Assembly (NCBI GenBank): GCA_001949185.1 | Contig: BDGG01000008.1 | Span: 927,648-991,647 of the forward strand | Length of the DNA stretch: 64,000 bases | Reading direction: 5' to 3' | DNA from: Ramazzottius varieornatus | Lineage: Eukaryota > Tardigrada > Eutardigrada > Parachela > Ramazzottiidae | Shown: in pieces, positions 1 to 13,501 of the stretch | Layout: the number at the start of each line of letters is the position of its first letter | Position numbering within the stretch: the first letter of the stretch is position 1 | Position numbers and translations under genes: made by a program | Notes under the pieces: generated by a model | Databases searched by the model: none | Seen by the model: only the letters and a program-made list of their open reading frames with translations | What the model was told of the DNA's origin: nothing

Positions 1-452
1 CTGAAGTGGCGCCTACTTTGAACGGGACGAAGAACGGTACCGCCGGTGGTGCTCTCACCGCTGTGGCTAATGGAACGGTCAGTCCGCCGGTTCGCCGGAA
101 GGTAAGAAAGAGTGCTTGTTTCTGCTTGGTCACGAGAGTTAGCATGACCGCTTGTGACCAGGCACATTCTTTTCGTGTGTTGTTACAGTCTGAACGCAAC
201 ACAAGTTTGTCATGTAGCGTCGTGGATGTTGCCACATTCAGTGAAGGAGAAGGCAAGGTGGACCAAGCCAGGCCAGTATCTCATGATAATAGCAAGAAGC
301 AAAACTTTCCCCCAAAGATGATGAAAAAGTGTGTACAAACTGTGACGAAAGATAGTAAGAGTTTAGATTTGACAATGTGTTCTCTGTGTGCGGTGTCCTT
401 TGGTATGGGTGCTGCCACCTTGGCTGTCTTCAAGTACCTGTCTTCTCGGTAG
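1..452 (+). CDS. 3' end of an unrecognised gene
   Basis: Two exons are visible: bases 1-101, in frame from the left edge, and 189-452, joined across an 87-bp intron that starts GTAAGA at 102 and ends TTACAG at 188. The intron length is a multiple of three with no in-frame stop, so the reading frame also runs straight through it. The joined peptide is rich in N, T, S and G, then K-rich, and ends with a hydrophobic stretch of about 20 residues (SLCAVSFGMGAATLAVF) just before the stop. That pattern suggests a C-terminal membrane anchor, which is inference. The start lies outside the window. I do not recognise the family. Confidence 0.45.
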   Translation, partial: EVAPTLNGTKNGTAGGALTAVANGTVSPPVRRKVRKSACFCLVTRVSMTACDQAHSFRVLLQSERNTSLSCSVVDVATFSEGEGKVDQARPVSHDNSKKQNFPPKMMKKCVQTVTKDSKSLDLTMCSLCAVSFGMGAATLAVFKYLSSR

Positions 453-713
453 TAGTTCCTCTTAGTTCTAATTTCTCTCCTTCTCTAAAGTTTTCTCTCT
501 CGGAGCTTTTTCGTTTTTGAATTTTATCTCTACCCTGTATTAGCTTAGATGAAACCTGGAGTTAGAACAAAATTCCGTTTTGAAAATGAAGGGTCGTTTC
601 TTGTAAAAGTAGCGGGTAAGCACGCAGGCCGAAGTTGAGAAGGGACCAGAAAGCGAGAACAAGTGGCGCCTCATTCTTTCTTCGAGTAGCCAATCCGGTT
701 TCTCAGCAACTTT
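453..713. other. Short intergenic stretch before CFAP44
   Basis: 261 bases between the stop of the first gene and the putative CFAP44 start codon. It is T-rich after 453, as expected of a 3' untranslated region. I see no clear promoter element, repeat or RNA gene. Confidence 0.4.
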
Positions 714-3700
714 ATGGCTGAGTGCTCAAACATCATTGTGGTTGATTCAAATGACGGCAGCTTTCGTATTTCCGTAAGGCTAGATCGACGACTGGATGGA
801 GTTTTGGGTGAGGATTTATTGAGGTTCTCATTTGGGGGAGTTTGAACGCCGAAGCTGCGGAAGTGGCAACATGTGGTATCTACCGAGTGATGAGTATGAA
901 GGAACCGAAGCGAACCGCGACTCCCCTGTAAGAATCACTGTCTTTTCCGTTGTTTGAGCAGTTATCTGGTGTGACTCGTTGGTGGATGATCGTTCGGTTT
1001 CCGTTGCAGCATAACAAGACACCATTGACAGTGGTTCAAAGCGAAGATGAATTGGAGTTGCGTCGGTCCAAAATGCCAAAGTTCGACCAGGAATACAACA
1101 AGGAAGCCACGTTGAATAGTCCGAAACATGACGAAGAATGGCCTATGAAGTCACCTATACTTAGTCTCGAGTAAGTCGCATATGCAAATTAAAAATCGTT
1201 TTCTAGCATACAATCGATTTTTGTACAGACATTCATATGGATGCGATCCGAAACGGAAAGACAACCTCGTCGTCCTGGCCGATGGTTGCGTTGCTTACAT
1301 AGCCGGAGAATTCGTTGTTATTCATAATGTCTTCACGAAGCATCAAGACACCGTTGCTGCAAGTTACGGATGCGTACCGGAACAGATCACGGTACGATGG
1401 AGCACTTTGATTCATGTTTTTTTAAAGTTGGACGGGAATAACACTGTTGTAGGTTCATCCGGCGAAAGCCTTCTTTGCCGTATCCGAGCGTGGAGCTATC
1501 GCTGGTGTGAATATTTTCGAGTATCCATCCCTTCGCCTGGTTTCTCGGTTTCATTGTGAAGGCGACACCGATATCGCCTTCGTCCATTTCAAGTATGGCC
1601 TTTCGTTTCTTTCGACATCTACGTTAGCTGTTGAGCTTCACCTTTATGGCTGTTAATTTGTAGCCGCGAAGGTAGCCATCTTCTGACCGTTACTCCTGCT
1701 CCACATTATGTGTTATGCGTTTGGGACTGGGAGAACCAAGTGGCATTGTGTCGTGGAAAGGCGTCGACCAACTATCCAATTTATCGAGCCATGTAAGTCT
1801 ACTTCCTTGTTGGTTTGTGTGTCTCTGTATTGATACTTCTCTCTTGACATGTCTTGTCAACTTCTTCTTTTTCAGGTTTGCTTATTCTCATCCTGGACAG
1901 ATCACCACATCGGGAATTGATCATATCAAGCAAGTCAACCTTCCTGTCTGAAAACGAACATGACACGGGTGATCAACTAATGGTTTCGTGTCCTTCAGTT
2001 TAGGTTCTGGACTTACCTGAGTACCGAGGCGGGATGGGAACTCCAGTGTACAACCGGGAAGTTTGGTAGTCGGGCGACTGCGACTATCGACTGTTTTGTC
2101 GTGCTGGCTCTGGGCAGTGTCATCTCTGCAGCGGCAGACGGAACAGTGCACAAGTGGGTTGGTGCTGAAATCGAGTCGGAGGTCCTGCGCAAGTCAGACG
2201 AGGAGCATCTTCATGATGGGACCATTACCAACATGGCCCTTCACGGGCGAAACCTTATCACAATGGGCACCGATGGCTTCATCAGGTAAGACGATGGGCT
2301 TTATGTAAGGCTTTATGTAAGGCATATCGGGCAATACTATATTTCATCTTCGCCGTGTCAGAGTAAATAGTGCCATCATATTACGATCTTCTATTCCTGA
2401 AAACTATTTAAGGTTCATTGAAGTTTTCTAGTCGGAATGTATTTCCTTCGTTACAGGTTGTGGAGCTGGGATCAACTGGAAGGTCCTAGTGAGACCAGCG
2501 AAGGCATCTTCGTTGACGTTATGTTCGAGTTGAACCTGGGCGTGGATCACGTCCCAGTCCATATGGTAACGATGGACACCCATCCCGGAACGGAACCAAT
2601 TTGGTAAGTTCCATCTCTCCGTCTCCACCACTTACTGCGATCCCATAATAAATGTGTACAGGTTGATTTTAGATGAACGTGGGATTGTATGGACCACCAC
2701 CTTCCCAAACACAACCCAAGAACCTCCGACGGAACTCTTCTTCATGCACAACGGCGCAGTGAACGCCATCGCTACTTCCCTCGACCATCCACTCATGGCG
2801 ACCAGTGGCCATGATGGTAACATCCGGGTCTACGACCACCACGAGAAGCACTGTGTGGCTGTATGGAGAGCAGCTTCGATGGATGACAGTCTACCCATCT
2901 CGGCCCTTACCTGGCTCCCCCAGCACCTGACCAACCATTCTCCGTGCTTGGTGGTGGGGCACAACCAAGGTACACTTCGCTTGCTTGAGTTTCCTGCTGC
3001 TCCACCAACCCAATTTAAAGAAGAAGAAGACACGGTCGTACGAGCAATTAAAGTACCTAAGTTAATTGATGCCACGTCAGTCCGAATGCAAACCGGGGAA
3101 ATCGTGCAGATAGCTGTCAACTCGAAAACCGGTTTCATGGTCAGTCTTTCCGACCTGATGATCCTCATATCGGCAGTCCAGATGCCGGATATAGTGCCCT
3201 CGGCTTTATATGGAATGAAAGCGCCGTTACACTTGTCGTGGAAAAACGATAGCATGACCGCACTGATCACTTCCGGGTTGGCTTCCGTCTACGAGGTCAC
3301 TTTACCGACTGAGAAAGACGAAGGTTCTCTGGTGGACCAAACAAAGATTGATGAGCCGGAAGAACAGAAGAAAATGGTACCGTTAGATGGTCTGGATTCT
3401 TGTCGGGTGTATGAGCTGAAGAGCATCAAAGCAAAGCTTCAAGGGATGCCTGGTCCGGACATACCGACTTACGTTATGAGCAGGGTGGTATGGGCTATGT
3501 ACGAACCGGGTAGTTCGGATACTTTCTGGATGAACACACTGGATGCAGATGCAGGGTACCTGTATTTATGTGCATTTGCGAAGGGAGAGGAGAAGGAAGA
3601 GGACGAGGAGGAAGAGGATGATGATGACGGACGAACCGAGCCGTTGAAAGGGGCTAGACTGGACCCGCTGCTTGACTTGACGGTGAAGTACCTCGAGTTC

Positions 3701-6700
3701 TTGGATAATGGACACTTGGCGGTTGTCGGTACAGCTGACGGACACTTGGTCGTCCTTCTGCTGAAAGAACACTACAAGTATGTTTCTCCTAACATACTTA
3801 ACTTTGAAGAGACCTCTAACTGTGCTACGTATGTGGAAACTCGGCAAACAAACTCGACAAAATTGTTTTGACAAGTGACGTATTGTTTCGCTGTTATTGG
3901 CTAAACGCGTGCGCCATTTGGAAAAACGATCTTGTTGAGTTTGTTCGCTTACACTACCATATGTTACTTTACGGAGTTATCAGTATCTTGTGCGGCGGTT
4001 GTTTTGATGAACTACAGTAGCATTTTGGATATTACTCAGGTTGGACACGATTGTGTCGGAATGGAAGTTTAAAGTGCACGATGGTTCCATGACCGGGATG
4101 AGCATTGCGCCCGATTACTCGCACATCACGACAGTCGGAACGGACGGTAACATCCTGGTCTTCCAGCTCAAGGTCCCCAACACGGAAGAAGCCATCAGTG
4201 AGCGGCGTTACTACAAGAGCATTCTTCATACACTCCAAACTACTCAGCTGACTGTAGAAGAAGACAAAGCATTTTCACTGTTCGTCCGAGAGGATCGTCT
4301 GATGAGGGACCAAGCGGAGCAGGCCCAGGAGAACATGAAAGAACACGTCAGAAAGATCAGGCTCGAAGTGATCAACCGGATCATGGAGGATAACGAGAGA
4401 CTGCCCGAAGAAATGCGACTCACGAAAGAAGATTTCATTCTGACCCCACAAGTTCGGGCTTCTGTCGAGGGAGACTTCACTAGACGATTAAAGAACGCTC
4501 GGAATACCAATATCGTGGAACGCGTGAAAGGCAGGAACCATAATCGTATACACAAGTAGATGCTAATGTGTCATGTTATGTAATGTGTTATGTCATAGGG
4601 AGGATTGTGGAAGAACGCTTGATTGAGTACGTCCGCCACGACACGGAACGAGGTCCCGAATTCCGACTCAAGAGCTTCGACGGAACGTGCCATGCGTCCA
4701 CGTACTGGATACAACAGACTGACTACAATCTCAGCCAGCAGATCAGTCAGCTGAAAGTGGACCTGGAGCGACAACTCCAGGAAGATAAATGTCGAGCAGC
4801 GGCTGATGCCGAGGGATGTCCCGTAGAGTTTGGTTCTTACGATGATCAGCCAGTAGAGCAACAGATCCTCAAAAACGGACCGGTGACCATAACAAACCAT
4901 GATCAGAGGTTGTCTGCGATGGGGCGCCATACTTGGGAACGACTTCCGTACGTCTGGATGATTTATAGGTTTCGATTGGCACCCCAAATAGAAACAAGAT
5001 GTCCGCAGCCTTCAAGATTCGCAGAAGTACCCTGGTTTCCATACTCTAAAAGATGTACTATGTTTTCCAGGTACGCGGAGCATTTGCGCCGGACCAAGCA
5101 GCGCTGGGAACAGTGGAAACGTTTACTGGACCGGAAGCCCGATGTCTCGCAAGACGGTGATCAGGTTCTAGCCTCTGAAAGAAAACGTATTTCCGGTCAA
5201 GAATACAAAATCAAACAGAAAGAAGAGTACGCCATCCAGTTCATGGCCGAGTACCTGCATGCGCCACAAGTCCAGCTCGAGTTCCTAGAGCTTCGGCAGC
5301 GAGTCCACGAGTACAAAAAGAAGTTCAACAGCCGTCTTGTAGACCTCCGAGCAGAGAAAGTAGTGCGTATCGGTCATTACCGCCAATTGGTGACCGAACT
5401 AGAGAAACTCCAAGAGAAACTTCTCTACAGTGAGCAAGTCAGTCTAGAGCCTGTGGATGATCTAGACAAGGAAGAAGAACCAGAAGGATTTCAGAAACCT
5501 TCACGAGAGGAGTGTATGGAAGTGTACAACAAGGAAGAGCAAGAGAAGAAAAAGAAGGAGAAACATGTAGCTAGAAACTCGTTGATTGATGAAGAGCAGC
5601 ATGTCGGCCTCGCAGAAGATGTTAACAGTAAGAAGCCACGCTTCGCCCGGCTACAGTCTTTCGCTACTCGTCAAGGCCGGTTGTCGTTACTGGAACGCCC
5701 CGTTTGCGAGATGGAACCACCAGGACCGTGGGATGAGCTGCACGCTGAACCTTCCCCGGAAGAAGAGTTCGAAGAGAGGAGTCGCATGTCTCTCTTGCTT
5801 TACCAAAGAGACAAACTTGTCGAGTCAGCAAAAAATATTCTGAAGGTCTTTGACGGGAAGTTGAAGTTACTTCGGCATGATAAGTTCATGGTCGATATCG
5901 AACTGAAGCGAGCAGAGCTACATCTCCTCATTTACCAATGGGAATATCGTATTCTGAAAGGTTACGATGATCACGAAAGGATGCTGAGTCGGGAAGAAGT
6001 GAAACTAGAAGCCAAGAAAAGGTCGCTGGAAGCCCGACTGCGTTCCTTGTATCCAGGTGTCAGGGCGGTGTTTGACAGGTTGCAGCACATGCGCGAGAAG
6101 GAAGCCAGCGTCAAGTTGGAGTTCGAGAAGTACTGGAAAACGGTCATGCAGCACAAACCATTGAGAAGGTTGCTTTACAATGTGTTCATCTACAAAATCA
6201 AGGGTCTGCAGTTGGATGATGGCGAGAACGAAGGGTGCGCATACAACCCGGAAGTTGAGGAACCAGCAGTTGAAGCCAATTGTAGCACAAGTTCGATGGG
6301 CATAAGGAACCGAGCGAACTTGAAGAGATCGTCGTTGAGGTGGAAGAGTAAACTAAGGCTGGGCAGCCGAGGAATGAAAAAGCCATCGCTGGTCAGTTCC
6401 TTCATGAAATCAGTGACAAATTAATACTGATAGAGTGTTTTATTGATGGATTTTTACTGTTTGAGTTATTTGGCAAGTCGGCAAAGGAGCCTACATCTCG
6501 AGTGGTGCACGTTTTCATTGTTATGGACTGGAAGCGTGCGCCGCTTTAGCTTTAGGATAACGATAGCCATGTTGTGCGTTTTGTTTGCTGGTCTCCCACT
6601 TTCTCATCACACTTTTTGATTTCTCGAATTTGAACTCAAATCATCAGATCGATCGGTTCGACTGATTGATTGATCCACGTTCTTTGATTTTTAGGGACCG

Positions 6701-8327
6701 AGTCTGACGGATTTCGATCCGATGGATGTCCACACATGTCCGAGAGGCCTCGACAAGAAAGTTTTCTTGACGGTTCAGTCTCTCAACAAACAATACACCC
6801 GCCTTCGAAATCAAATCGACGACGATATCGACCACCATCAGGCATTGCTTGGTCAGTACCAAGATACCGCCGAGTCCTTGTCCCACGTCACCTTTGAACT
6901 GGCAAATGTCTCAGCCTCGCTACACGAGCTTCGTCTGGAGAAGTTCAACAGGTGGAAGGAGATTCCGTACCCGGTGGCTGTCCGTATGGATCAGTTCCGC
7001 TTTGGTAATAACAACGTCGACCGCAGCGAGATCTACGAAGCTCTGGTCTTCGACGAGAGGAACTTGCAACTTTTGCAATCCTTCATCGACCAGGTGAAGC
7101 GAGAAACTATGGAAGATACTGGGCAGTTAGCCAACCTAAAGAACCAATACGACAAGCTGGACAGAGAGCAGATTTTGTTTGCCTTGAGAACGGATGCGTT
7201 GCGCAAGGAATGTCAGAAGCTAATGGTAGAGAAGTATGGCGGTTTCATCGATTTGGATCGAGCCGAACAGTTGAGGACCGATGCCGGGATTCGAAGCCTT
7301 GAGGTAAAGCACGCCGAGTACTTTCACGAATACTCAAGTCAAACGTCGTAGTGATCTCGCAACCTAACGTTTTCAGGATGAGCTGGTGAAGAAACAGAAA
7401 ACTCACGATCGGAAGATGCATAAGCTGAAGCAAGACGCGGAGGACCTCAGAGTAGAGCTGACGAAGACTCGCGCTGATACCACGGTTTTCCTCAAGTCAG
7501 TCAGTTCGCAGATGGCCGAGAGGGAACTGCTATCAAAAAGAATCAAGGATCGAGCGAAGAAGACAGGCAAAGATAGTTATTCGTCCTTGTTGTAATCTAA
7601 CCAGCAGAATTAATAGTTGTTTCTTCTGGTGTCTTTCTCAGGGCGTGGCGTCCTGGAGAACGTGACGACGGAAGGTCTCCAGACGCACCACGAGAAGCTC
7701 CTTTTGTGGCAGCACATAGCTCAAGTGCAAGCCGCGGAAATTGATTCGCTACTGACAGAGATTTCATTCTTCAAAAGCAAAGATTCCGACGTCGGCGTGC
7801 TCAGAAACGTATTGGACAGGCACGTCGTTGACAACTTCGGAGACCATAATGGTCGTTTCCCTACGGAAGAACTGCCTCCGCTTTCGGCAGCTGCCTCGAC
7901 CATACACGAAAAGACAATACTGCCACCAGTTCACAGTCACAGAGACCTGCCGGCCGAAGCTCAACATGTCCACGCGGCGCCTCCTGCGCATACCGTGGAG
8001 ACGAAAGACTTGGCGGAAGATGGTCACACTACCCTGACCGATGTGACGGATGTGCTGTCCAGTCTGGACTTTTCTTTCATTTCTTACCTTCCAATTTTTG
8101 CCGATGGGTCGTTCACATCGGTTGTTGAGGTGCCGCAGAACGCGGAGCTGACGTCCTCTGAGGACCAGTCTGCCGCTACTACTATGGCATCTCCCGCTAC
8201 GGTGCCGACTTCGACTGAGGATCAGTCACAGAGTGCTAAGGTATTCCCCGAGGATCAACCTCCCCCTAATACCGGTAATGATGTTCCCAGAGTGGTATCC
8301 CACGCTGAACTTCCTATTGGCTATTAG
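714..8327 (+). CDS. CFAP44: Cilia- and flagella-associated protein 44 (WD-repeat plus coiled coil)
   Basis: About fifteen exons encode roughly 1,970 residues, near the size of animal CFAP44. This axonemal protein works with CFAP43 in tethering inner-arm dynein to flagellar doublets. The first half holds WD-repeat signatures: a block near 1250-1390 reading YIAGEFVVIHNVFT, then LCVWDWENQ near 1720, TTSGIDHIK near 1915 and SGHDGNIRVYD near 2815. The big exon 2662-3778 ends with an acidic E/D tract near 3590-3640. From about 4200 the protein is charged and helical, rich in E, K and R (coiled coil), with exons about 4040-4555, 4603-4948, 5071-6400, 6695-7302, 7376-7565 and 7642-8327. Two introns (after 1937 and after 7565) look GC-AG. 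The introns at 3779-4039 and about 6400-6694 carry palindromic repeats. The N-terminal start at 714 (MAECSN) is the least certain part, as is the 5' splice site near 6400. Confidence 0.85.
3843..3948 (+). repeat. Palindromic intron repeat, copy A (CFAP44 intron)
   Basis: 106 bp inside the intron 3779-4039. The left arm starts GGCAAACAAACTCGACAA; the right arm ends with its inverse, CTTGTTGAGTTTGTTCGC. The loop carries GTTATTGGCT, which sets the element's orientation. The outer arms match almost base for base. Confidence 0.85.
6472..6598 (+). repeat. Palindromic intron repeat, copy B (CFAP44 intron)
   Basis: A diverged copy of about 127 bp in the CFAP44 intron that ends at 6694. The core reads GAGTGGTGCACG, ATTGTTATGGACTGG, then GCGTGCGCCGCT; the right end is TTTTGTTTGC. 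The arms have small insertions compared with the best copies. Confidence 0.65.
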
Positions 8328-9232
8328 TTAAACCTCGAATGGTTGGCCTTTCTTTCCTGGTCGGTATATAAATTCAGCATCCAAAGTGGATGGAAACAGT
8401 ACAAGTGTGGATTCGGACAGGGGAGTAGGGCAGTAGAATCAAATTTAAAACTGTAGTTTGAGAAACTGGAAATTCTGGAGTGAGTGCTTCATTTGTCTCG
8501 TCGAGCGGTAGCGCCGATGATGATTCCTGCGATAGACCAAGTCCTCCTTCTTCCAGAATTTTATCGACTGCAGTTTCGTCCGTGACAGCTTGCCTGAGCT
8601 GACCGACGGAACCTTGTCTGCCACCACTAGCAGGCCTGCCACATTCTCGTCCGCAATCTCTGGACCCATTGGATGGCGTCTATCCAGTGCGGTTGATTGG
8701 GCGGTAGATCCTTCATTGAGCCCGGACTATCAGACAATCATCTTTCAGGTCATAAAGTTGAAGCCAAGATTCCACTCCCCACATGCCAGCATGCTCGACG
8801 AGTGATGGGCATCCGCAGTGGGAACGGTGAAGACACTTTCCCTGTCGTTTCCGTCGTACCAGATACGGTACACACGGGATCCACGACGCAACACTGTAAA
8901 TGAAACATACAGGACCAATCGTTGTTTTCTGCTGATATCGTTAGTATGTCATGTCATACGCGGCATCTTCTGTCCAGTGTCCAGACAGTCCAGTGACTAC
9001 AGTCAACGATGATACGTCATGCTACAGTATATGTGTATGACATGGCAGTCAGCTGTTGCCTTCTAGTAAACGAAAACACGCTTTCGGAATTGTGGACAGT
9101 ATCTCTCCACCATGGCCTCGTCTTACGGGAAAGAAGTGAATTGGTTCAACGTGAACGTACTGTAGGGAACTTGTTGCCTGCGCTTGCGAGGAGAGGACGG
9201 AACACATCACGTCGAAGACTGGAATCCGTAGC
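8328..9232. other. Intergenic region between CFAP44 and STK11IP
   Basis: About 900 bases with no convincing gene. Short open frames occur (for example 8590-8805) but have neither splice context nor recognisable domains. Near 9014-9022 there is TACGTCATG, a CRE-like octamer about 215 bp before the STK11IP start, which may belong to its promoter. Confidence 0.4.
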
Positions 9233-12200
9233 ATGGCATTTCCGATGGGAACCTTGGTCGCTCTCGTCCGGAAAATCGAGCCCGAACTTTTCAACGGACA
9301 ATTTACGCTCACACTGACATCTCCCGTTCTCGCTCGCCTTGCCAGAGATGTAGCGAATCCTCCTAACGTTGAATCTCCGCAAGATTCATCAATTATCGAT
9401 AGCAAGAAGCACGACCAGCTGAAAGCTTACTTGGCCGATCTGCGCTATCTCGGCCATGTGATCGACGGCGTGTCATCGCTCTGTATAATCCACGAAGACG
9501 GGACACTCCACGGAACGATATCCCTAAGCTTATTCCAGTCACTGCGCTATCTGGAAATCCGGAGGCTACCTCTGCATCTGTTGAAAGGACTAACTAACCT
9601 ACGAGGGCAGCTCGAGACTGTCATCTGCAAAAGATCCCTCCAAGACGTCAGTTTACTCCTTCGGAAGTGCGGCGGTGACGCGAGTTCTTCGAGCCTTTGG
9701 CCGGAACTAAAAACGCTCATTTGTAATGACTGTGATATCGATGTGGTTGGAACATCGCTGGAGCTGGCGCCATCGCTCCAGAACGTCGACTTTAGGTGAG
9801 ATGCCGTAAACGACAGTGCCCCACAAATACGGCAAGCAGAGTGAGTCGGCCTATCCTAAGTGTCATCTGCTTTGATATGAGAATCAGGGGGTGACCGATT
9901 CACCAGCCTTGGCCAGAACCCAGTCACACCTTCCGATTAATCACTTCATTGCATCTTCGTTTCACTTTATTATAATTTTTAATAACATTATTTTTTTATG
10001 TCACTTTACCTTTTTCAGCCGTAATACGATCGTGGATTGTCGCGATGCCTACTTGAAGCTAGACGAACTGAAATTCGTCAACCTTGGCTACAACACTCTT
10101 TCGAAAGTTCCTCAGTTCTCGCCTACCACCCGACGCAACTTAAAGATCCTCATTTTAAGGAACAACTGTTTGCAAACCCTTGAAGGTCTTGAAGACTTAG
10201 AGTCGTTACGCGAGCTCGACGTCTCCTTCAATGGCATCGCTGACCACAAACTACTTTGGCCACTACAACCTCTATCCAAGCTGACACGTTTAGACTTGGC
10301 AGGGAACCCAGTCACCTACCACAAGCGACACAGATCCATCCTTCTAACGTACCTTCATCCAGCCGCGATCAAGAACCCTCGTCTCCTCCTAGACGCGGTT
10401 GGCATTAGTAAATCGGAACTGAGGAAGGTACCGGAGACACTGGGGAACTTACTTCCGACTTTGAGACCGGTACCGGTCCGTCAGCGGACTGCGCTGACGT
10501 TGGAAACTGTGGGCAATGAGGATCAAGATCCTGTGTCGGATCTTTCAACTAGTACAAGTAGTGTGGGCAGTGCCAGTCGGACAAGGGGACAGAGAAGGTT
10601 CCGGACTGTCCAGTTGGATGAACCGGAAGAAGAGAAGACACGACCAACGAAACCTGTGTCTACCGGTAAGCTAACCATAACAGGTACCCGAAATATACTA
10701 AATGGTGGTTGTTCTGATTTTGCGGAGTCTGTTACGGCTCTTCCAGTTTCATCCTCCGTATCCTTCGCTGTCGACATTGAAGAACGCCGCCATAAGTTCG
10801 GGGACGAATGGCTGAGGTTTCAGTCGGTGGAAGATGCCGGGATCTCCTCATCGATACCCATCGAGATCGCCGCGTTCCCGAAAGTCGAGTCGCCTATACC
10901 CTTCCTGCTCAACGAAGACGCCAAAGAAGCATCCCGACATGATGAAGAACTTCGGCGAGCCGAAAGCATCGAAGCCGCTGAGCGTACAGAGAGCAACGAG
11001 AACGAAAGCGAGCCGTTCTTCGTTCATTTCGACACTGACATGTCCCCTGAACATCTCCTCATCGTGTCCGTAGGCGAAGTCCACTTGATAGAACGAAATG
11101 CGGCAGGAGTGATTACCGAAATGCTAGAGCTGTCCAGTATGATGAAGTGTGAGGCCGAGGAAGGCTCGGTAGTGGCGATGTACTTTGATTACTTGAGGAA
11201 AGATCGAAGGAGACGGCGATATGTGTTGGAGGACCCGGAACAAGCTAGTCAGCTACTGCAGCTACTGCAGCCGATTGTCAGTCAGAAGGCGGAGAATGCT
11301 CCGATGTTTCAGTGTCTACAGTGTAGTGAAGTCTTTCCGGAATATCGTGCAGAGACCAAAGTCAAATATGTTCCTCATGGAGATTTCCAGCATAACGGAT
11401 ACTCGAGCTCGATAGGTTGTGCCATATCGTTATCAGTGAAAGGTACAGCTTCCATTTTGTTTCCCCAAGTGGCGCACCTTCTCGGTGTTATTGGCTAAAT
11501 GTGTGCGCCACTTGGGAAAACAATCTTGCCGGGTTTGCTTGCCTAGGTATGAAATACTACTCATAATTGCTTATCTTTTGCTCGTTTTTAGGAACGATGA
11601 ATGAAGTGGCAGTTTGCCCCTTCTGCGCCAGCGAGATGTTGGTCCAGCACAAGTCAGCTTCCTCGTCAAAGAGCGTGACGCCCGAAGACGAGGGTTCGCC
11701 GTCTTCGGAAACCCTGAGCCCGACCAGCAGCAACCTTTCTAGCCGTCCCTCTTGCGCCGTTGCCATGAGACGAACCAACAGCGTCGTCTTACTGGCTGAC
11801 GAGCCGTCCTTCTCCGAAGAAACCATTCTTCCGCCTTCGAGCTTTCATAGTCCGATGGTAAGCTCCTCTGAATCTGTCTTGGCGGACCTGACGAGAGACA
11901 GCTACGGCAGAGAGGACTCCAGTGAGGAGACGCTCTTCTCAGTGCAAAATATAGAGTCAACGGTAGCGCTTCTCGAATCAAGCGCCAAGAACCTGCCGAA
12001 AGATGCGCTGACCTGGGACTTTGAAGAATACAAAGTGCTGGATCATAGGCTGAGACTGCATATCGACATGAATATCCTGACCACGCCAGATGAAAACTTC
12101 ATGATGGCGGCAAAGGTACTTCGCTGCGGTCTCCTCGCTCATGTTTTCACTGCCTGAACCTTAATGCGTGTCTCTTGGATTTTTAAGGTGGAAGTTGTGT

Positions 12201-13272
12201 TGTCAAAGCGAGATGTAGGTTTGGAACGTGTGTTAATCATCTCCAACCTTCGGATTTACACGGAGTACATCGAAGGCGATATCGAGTATGAAATTGGACA
12301 GTGAAAGCATGTACTCAGTAATGTTTTCATTAATATGTTTAAACACTATGTATTGTTATAACGTAGCCGGGTGGATGATACAATAGTGGGGTTTTTTGGC
12401 GGGGTGTCAGAATTCGGATGTTGGGGAAACGTATGGTGAAAATTTTGAGGTTTTTATCAAGCATTTATGATTGCAGTCAAGACCCAGTGCACTGGTTGCA
12501 CCGAGAAAACACGGTCAGGCTGGACCAGGTAAACCTGCTGCATCAGGTGATCGACGGAGAAAGTCTCAGGCTGGGTTTTACCGATGGGACTTTCTGGCTG
12601 CTCTTGTTCCGCGATCGCCAAAGAACAAGCAACTTTGTCAAGCAGATAGAAAGTAAATCTGTTTTCTATTAATCGCCTTATCGAAACCATATAGACAGTA
12701 GAGTGGATAACAAGCTTGGTGTTTTTCAACTGTATAGATGTACTCACGTCCAACAAACTATCCTTTCTGGAGGATGAAACTACTGAGCATTCGCAGCTGG
12801 AGTCTTGGCTGAACGCAAATTTGACGGACGTTCCAGAAGGCTCGTCTGCGACCATATCTTCACGGACAATGTGCTACTTGGGTCGATCACCAGTCACATT
12901 GATAACTACCCACACTCACTTGTTGATCCTGAATGAAACCTATAAAGCCCTTGCTGAGTCCGGAAAGAGCTCAGTGGCTCTGATAGACTCGAGGCCGTTG
13001 TCGTCTGTCAGCTGCTTGGTAGGATTTTTATCAAAGTAATTTCTCTCGATAGTGTGGGCACTTCACGTACTTTTCCACGATAGGTGGCCAACCTGCAAAA
13101 GCCGACGACCATAGGCTTGAAGTTCTTCGAAGAGAACCCCGACTACATCAACCAGTGGGATTTCCAGTATGAGACTGTGGATGGGTTAAGAGTACTCGTC
13201 GAAGCTGTTCGCCAACCGTGGGAACAGACGTTCTTCCATGTGCCTCTGAATTTCGAGTTATATACCAAGTGA
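9233..13272 (+). CDS. STK11IP: Serine/threonine kinase 11-interacting protein (LIP1), leucine-rich repeats
   Basis: About eight exons give roughly 1,090 residues. STK11IP binds the LKB1 kinase and acts on lysosomal/cytoplasmic signalling. The N-terminal LIP1 region (exon 9233-9795) leads into leucine-rich repeats across the intron at 9796-10018 (LKTLICNDCDI, LKFVNLGYNTL, LKILILRNNCL, LRELDVSFNGI, LTRLDLAGNPV). After an S/T-rich linker come the family landmark KFGDEWLRFQ near 10800, a CxxC pair (FQCLQCSEVF, then VCPFCASEM) suggesting zinc binding, and VLDHRLRLHID near 12035. The C-terminus ends with a conserved PWEQTFF block. Start M at 9233 (MAFPMGTL) fits the family's N-terminus. I first considered nischarin, but no PX domain is present and the zinc pair and C-terminal blocks fit STK11IP. 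The intron 11442-11591 carries palindrome copy C. Confidence 0.83.
11442..11542 (+). repeat. Palindromic intron repeat, copy C (STK11IP intron)
   Basis: A strong copy: CCCAAGTGGCGCAC on the left, the loop with GTTATTGGCT, then GTGCGCCACTTGGG and TTTGCTTGCC on the right. It begins essentially at the 5' splice site (the exon ends ...GTGAAAG, the intron starts GTACAG) and fills about two thirds of the 150-bp intron. Confidence 0.85.
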
Positions 13273-13501
13273 CTTTTGTCGAAAGATTTTATGACTGATT
13301 CTACTGCTTCTCTCAATAATTTACTATGACTAAAAGTATCTATCCCTGATTTTACAAATTATTGTTTATTGATTGATAATTTCTCAAAAATGACTGCTTG
13401 CCGTGTTGTGGCTACATGAGCTATCCTAATTTCTGGAAGAATTAGAGCAACAAAATTAAAATTAGTCTTCCCGTTGTCCGGCGTAGATTGGCCCAGCTGG
13501 C
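13273..13501. other. Tail-to-tail gap between STK11IP and the TRPA channel
   Basis: 229 AT-rich bases shared by the 3' ends of two convergent genes. No other feature seen. Confidence 0.5.

Noticed and set aside
9233-13272. Nischarin as the identity of the leucine-rich gene
   Set aside because: There is no PX domain, and the Cys pair, KFGDEWLRF block and C-terminal PWEQTFF fit STK11IP in order.
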